Below, piece after piece: positions 5,154 to 6,817 of a stretch of DNA of 6,817 bases. The DNA comes from Candidatus Sulfopaludibacter sp. SbA3 (GTDB taxonomy: Bacteria > Acidobacteriota > Vicinamibacteria > Vicinamibacterales > UBA2999): NCBI GenBank assembly GCA_945866285.1, contig CAMBHC010000144.1, positions 1-6,817 of the forward strand, read 5' to 3'. The notes below the pieces were generated by a model. That model searched no databases. It saw only the letters and a program-made list of their open reading frames with translations, and had not been told where the DNA came from. The translations under genes were made by a program, and so were the position numbers. Within the stretch, counting starts at the first letter, position 1. Each line of letters begins with the position of its first letter.

Positions 5154-6817
5154 ATGCCTTCGCCAGTAGCGGCGCCTTCGACCCAGGTCCCCACGCGTGA
5201 GTCCCTCGATCCCCGGTACACCTGGGATCTAACCTCCATCTTCCCGAGCTGGGAGGCGTGGGATGGGGCGTTTGCCGACCTCGACGCCGGCATCGAAACC
5301 TACAAGAAATGCCAAGGCACGCTGGCGCAAGGCGCCGGCCAGCTGCTGCAGTCGCTCAGGGACCGCGATGCGCTCGACCAGTTGAGCTATCGCGTGTGGT
5401 ACTACCCGGCGCTGCAGTACGACGAAGACCAGCGCAACAACACCATCAACGCCAGGCGCCAGCGCGTGCAGTTATTGTTTGCCAAGTGGCAGCAGGCCAT
5501 GTCGTGGTTCCAGCCAGAACTGCTGAAGCTGCCCATCGACACGGTGCGTGAGTGGATGGCGGCGTCGCCAGACCTGGCCCTGTATCGCTTCGCGATCGAA
5601 GAGGTGTTCCGCCTGCAGGCGCACGTCCTGGACGAGCAGGGCGAGAAACTGCTGTCGCTGTCGGGCCGGCTCGGCGGTGTGCCGAAGGATTCCTACGCGG
5701 CCTTGTCCACGGCCGACGCGAAATTTCCGACCATCACGCTGTCGACCGGTGAGTCCGTCGAAGTGAGCTATGGGCAGTATCGCAAGCTGCTGGCGACCTG
5801 CCGCTCGCAGGCTGACCGCAAGGCCGCCTATGAAGCGCTGTACGACACCTATGTCGGCAACATCAACACCTACGCGACGCTCTACAACGGTGTCATGCAG
5901 GGCGACTGGTTCGAGGCGCGCGCCCGTGGCTACAAGACGACGCTCGACGCGGCGTTGTTCGGCAACGCCATTCCGACCAGCGTGGTCGAGAACCTGATTC
6001 GCGAAGCCAAGAACGGGGTCGCGCCGTTTCGCCGGTATCACCAATTGCGCAAGCGCGTGCTCGGCCTCAGTGACTACTACGTCTGTGATGCGTTCGTGCC
6101 GCTGGTCGACTCCGACGCGCGCTATGGCTACGACGAGGTGCTCGACTGGATCATCGAGGCGGTCAAGCCGCTCGGCGCCGACTATCAGGCGCGGATGCGC
6201 CGTGCGTTTGCCGAGCGCTGGATCGACGTCTACGAGAACCAGGGCAAGCGCAGCGGGGCATATTCGGCGCCGGTCTACGGCGCAAACCCGTACATGCTGC
6301 TGAACTACAACGACACGCTCGATGCCGTGTTCACGCTGGCCCACGAATTGGGACACTCGATGCACACCTTGCTCGCGCAGGAGTCGCAGCCGTTTGTCTA
6401 CTCGAACTACCCCATCTTCGTCGCCGAGGTGCCGTCGACGTTGAACGAAGCGCTGTTGCTGGAGCTGATGCTGGGTCGCGCCAAGACGCGCAACGAGCGG
6501 GCGGTGCTCCTGCAGCACGCCATCGACAACATCGTGGGCACGTTCTACAACCAGGTGTTGTTCGCGGACTTCGAGCTCGAGGCGCACCGCCTGGTGGAGA
6601 CGGACCAGCCGATCACGTCAGAAACCCTCAGCGGGATCTACGCGCGGCTGCTTGGCGAGTACTGGGGCGACGCGCTGTCGCCAGACCCACGCGCGCAGCA
6701 CACGTGGGCCCGCATTCCGCATTTCTTCCAGTCGCCGTACTACGTCTATCAATATGCCACCTGCTTCGCCTCGACCGCGAAGATCATGGAAGAGATTGGC
6801 GGCGCCAGCGATGCGAC
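5154..6817 (+). CDS. pepF: Oligoendopeptidase F, M3 family zinc metallopeptidase (3' truncated by window edge)
   Basis: PepF is a cytoplasmic zinc peptidase that cleaves short peptides. The first 554 codons are present of a family length near 600, so only the extreme C-terminus is missing. The N-terminus carries the family block RYTWDLTSIFPS (21-32). The zinc site is HELGH at 397-401, with the third ligand probably Glu 425 in FVAEVPSTLNEALLLE. The late substrate-binding segment IPHFFQSPYYVYQYAT (521-536) is present. There is no signal peptide or membrane segment. I chose the ATG at 5154, 7 nt after the thrC stop. GGCGG just before it is at most a weak ribosome-binding site, so translation is probably coupled to thrC. 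An out-of-frame ATG at 5143 overlaps the thrC stop and is not used. The frame is open to the window edge with no disruption. Confidence 0.95.
   Translation, partial: MPSPVAAPSTQVPTRESLDPRYTWDLTSIFPSWEAWDGAFADLDAGIETYKKCQGTLAQGAGQLLQSLRDRDALDQLSYRVWYYPALQYDEDQRNNTINARRQRVQLLFAKWQQAMSWFQPELLKLPIDTVREWMAASPDLALYRFAIEEVFRLQAHVLDEQGEKLLSLSGRLGGVPKDSYAALSTADAKFPTITLSTGESVEVSYGQYRKLLATCRSQADRKAAYEALYDTYVGNINTYATLYNGVMQGDWFEARARGYKTTLDAALFGNAIPTSVVENLIREAKNGVAPFRRYHQLRKRVLGLSDYYVCDAFVPLVDSDARYGYDEVLDWIIEAVKPLGADYQARMRRAFAERWIDVYENQGKRSGAYSAPVYGANPYMLLNYNDTLDAVFTLAHELGHSMHTLLAQESQPFVYSNYPIFVAEVPSTLNEALLLELMLGRAKTRNERAVLLQHAIDNIVGTFYNQVLFADFELEAHRLVETDQPITSETLSGIYARLLGEYWGDALSPDPRAQHTWARIPHFFQSPYYVYQYATCFASTAKIMEEIGGASDA

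Noticed and set aside
5472..6587. 371-codon open frame on the minus strand opposite pepF
   Set aside because: It is antisense to the PepF catalytic domain (HELGH and following motifs), has shadow-like composition and no family motif.
1..6817. Defence island, toxin-antitoxin, biosynthetic cluster or mobile element
   Set aside because: Each complete gene is a recognisable metabolic enzyme or peptidase and the truncated ones are also familiar families; no transposase, integrase, toxin, CRISPR repeat or small paired ORF could be supported.

Overview
The window is dense, GC-rich bacterial DNA of ordinary chromosomal character. It holds five complete or near-complete metabolic genes, one gene cut off at the left edge and one cut off at the right edge. 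I infer a soil- or sediment-type Acidobacteriota (Vicinamibacteria-like). The grounds are the high GC, the protein character, and short interspersed palindromes and short-period repeats of a kind I associate with such genomes. The sequence alone does not prove this placement. There are no rRNA or tRNA genes, CRISPR arrays, transposases or phage genes.

Layout. Bases 1-435 (+) are the 3' part of a RimJ/RimL-type GNAT N-acetyltransferase. It converges on a large minus-strand gene, speA (biosynthetic arginine decarboxylase, 477-2444). The 41-bp gap between the two stop codons is almost entirely a 52-bp twin-hairpin element that overlaps both gene ends. An AT-rich divergent intergenic region (2445-2527) separates speA from a plus-strand cluster: a YciA-like acyl-CoA thioesterase (2528-2905), thrB homoserine kinase (2937-3860), thrC threonine synthase (3857-5146) and the first ~554 codons of pepF oligoendopeptidase F (5154 to the right edge).

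How the genes work together. ThrB and ThrC catalyse the last two steps of threonine synthesis (homoserine to O-phosphohomoserine to threonine). They overlap by 4 nt (GTGA), which implies translational coupling. Gaps of 31, -4 and 7 nt suggest that thioesterase, thrB, thrC and pepF form one transcription unit. No homoserine dehydrogenase (hom) is present here. SpeA starts the arginine-to-agmatine route to polyamines and is transcribed divergently.

I found no new multi-gene system. The unusual content is small and repetitive: (1) the twin-hairpin palindrome between GNAT and speA; (2) a six-copy octanucleotide tandem repeat inside thrC that replaces a loop near the C-terminus without breaking the frame; (3) an 11-nt-spaced CAGAT repeat that runs into the thrB start codon.
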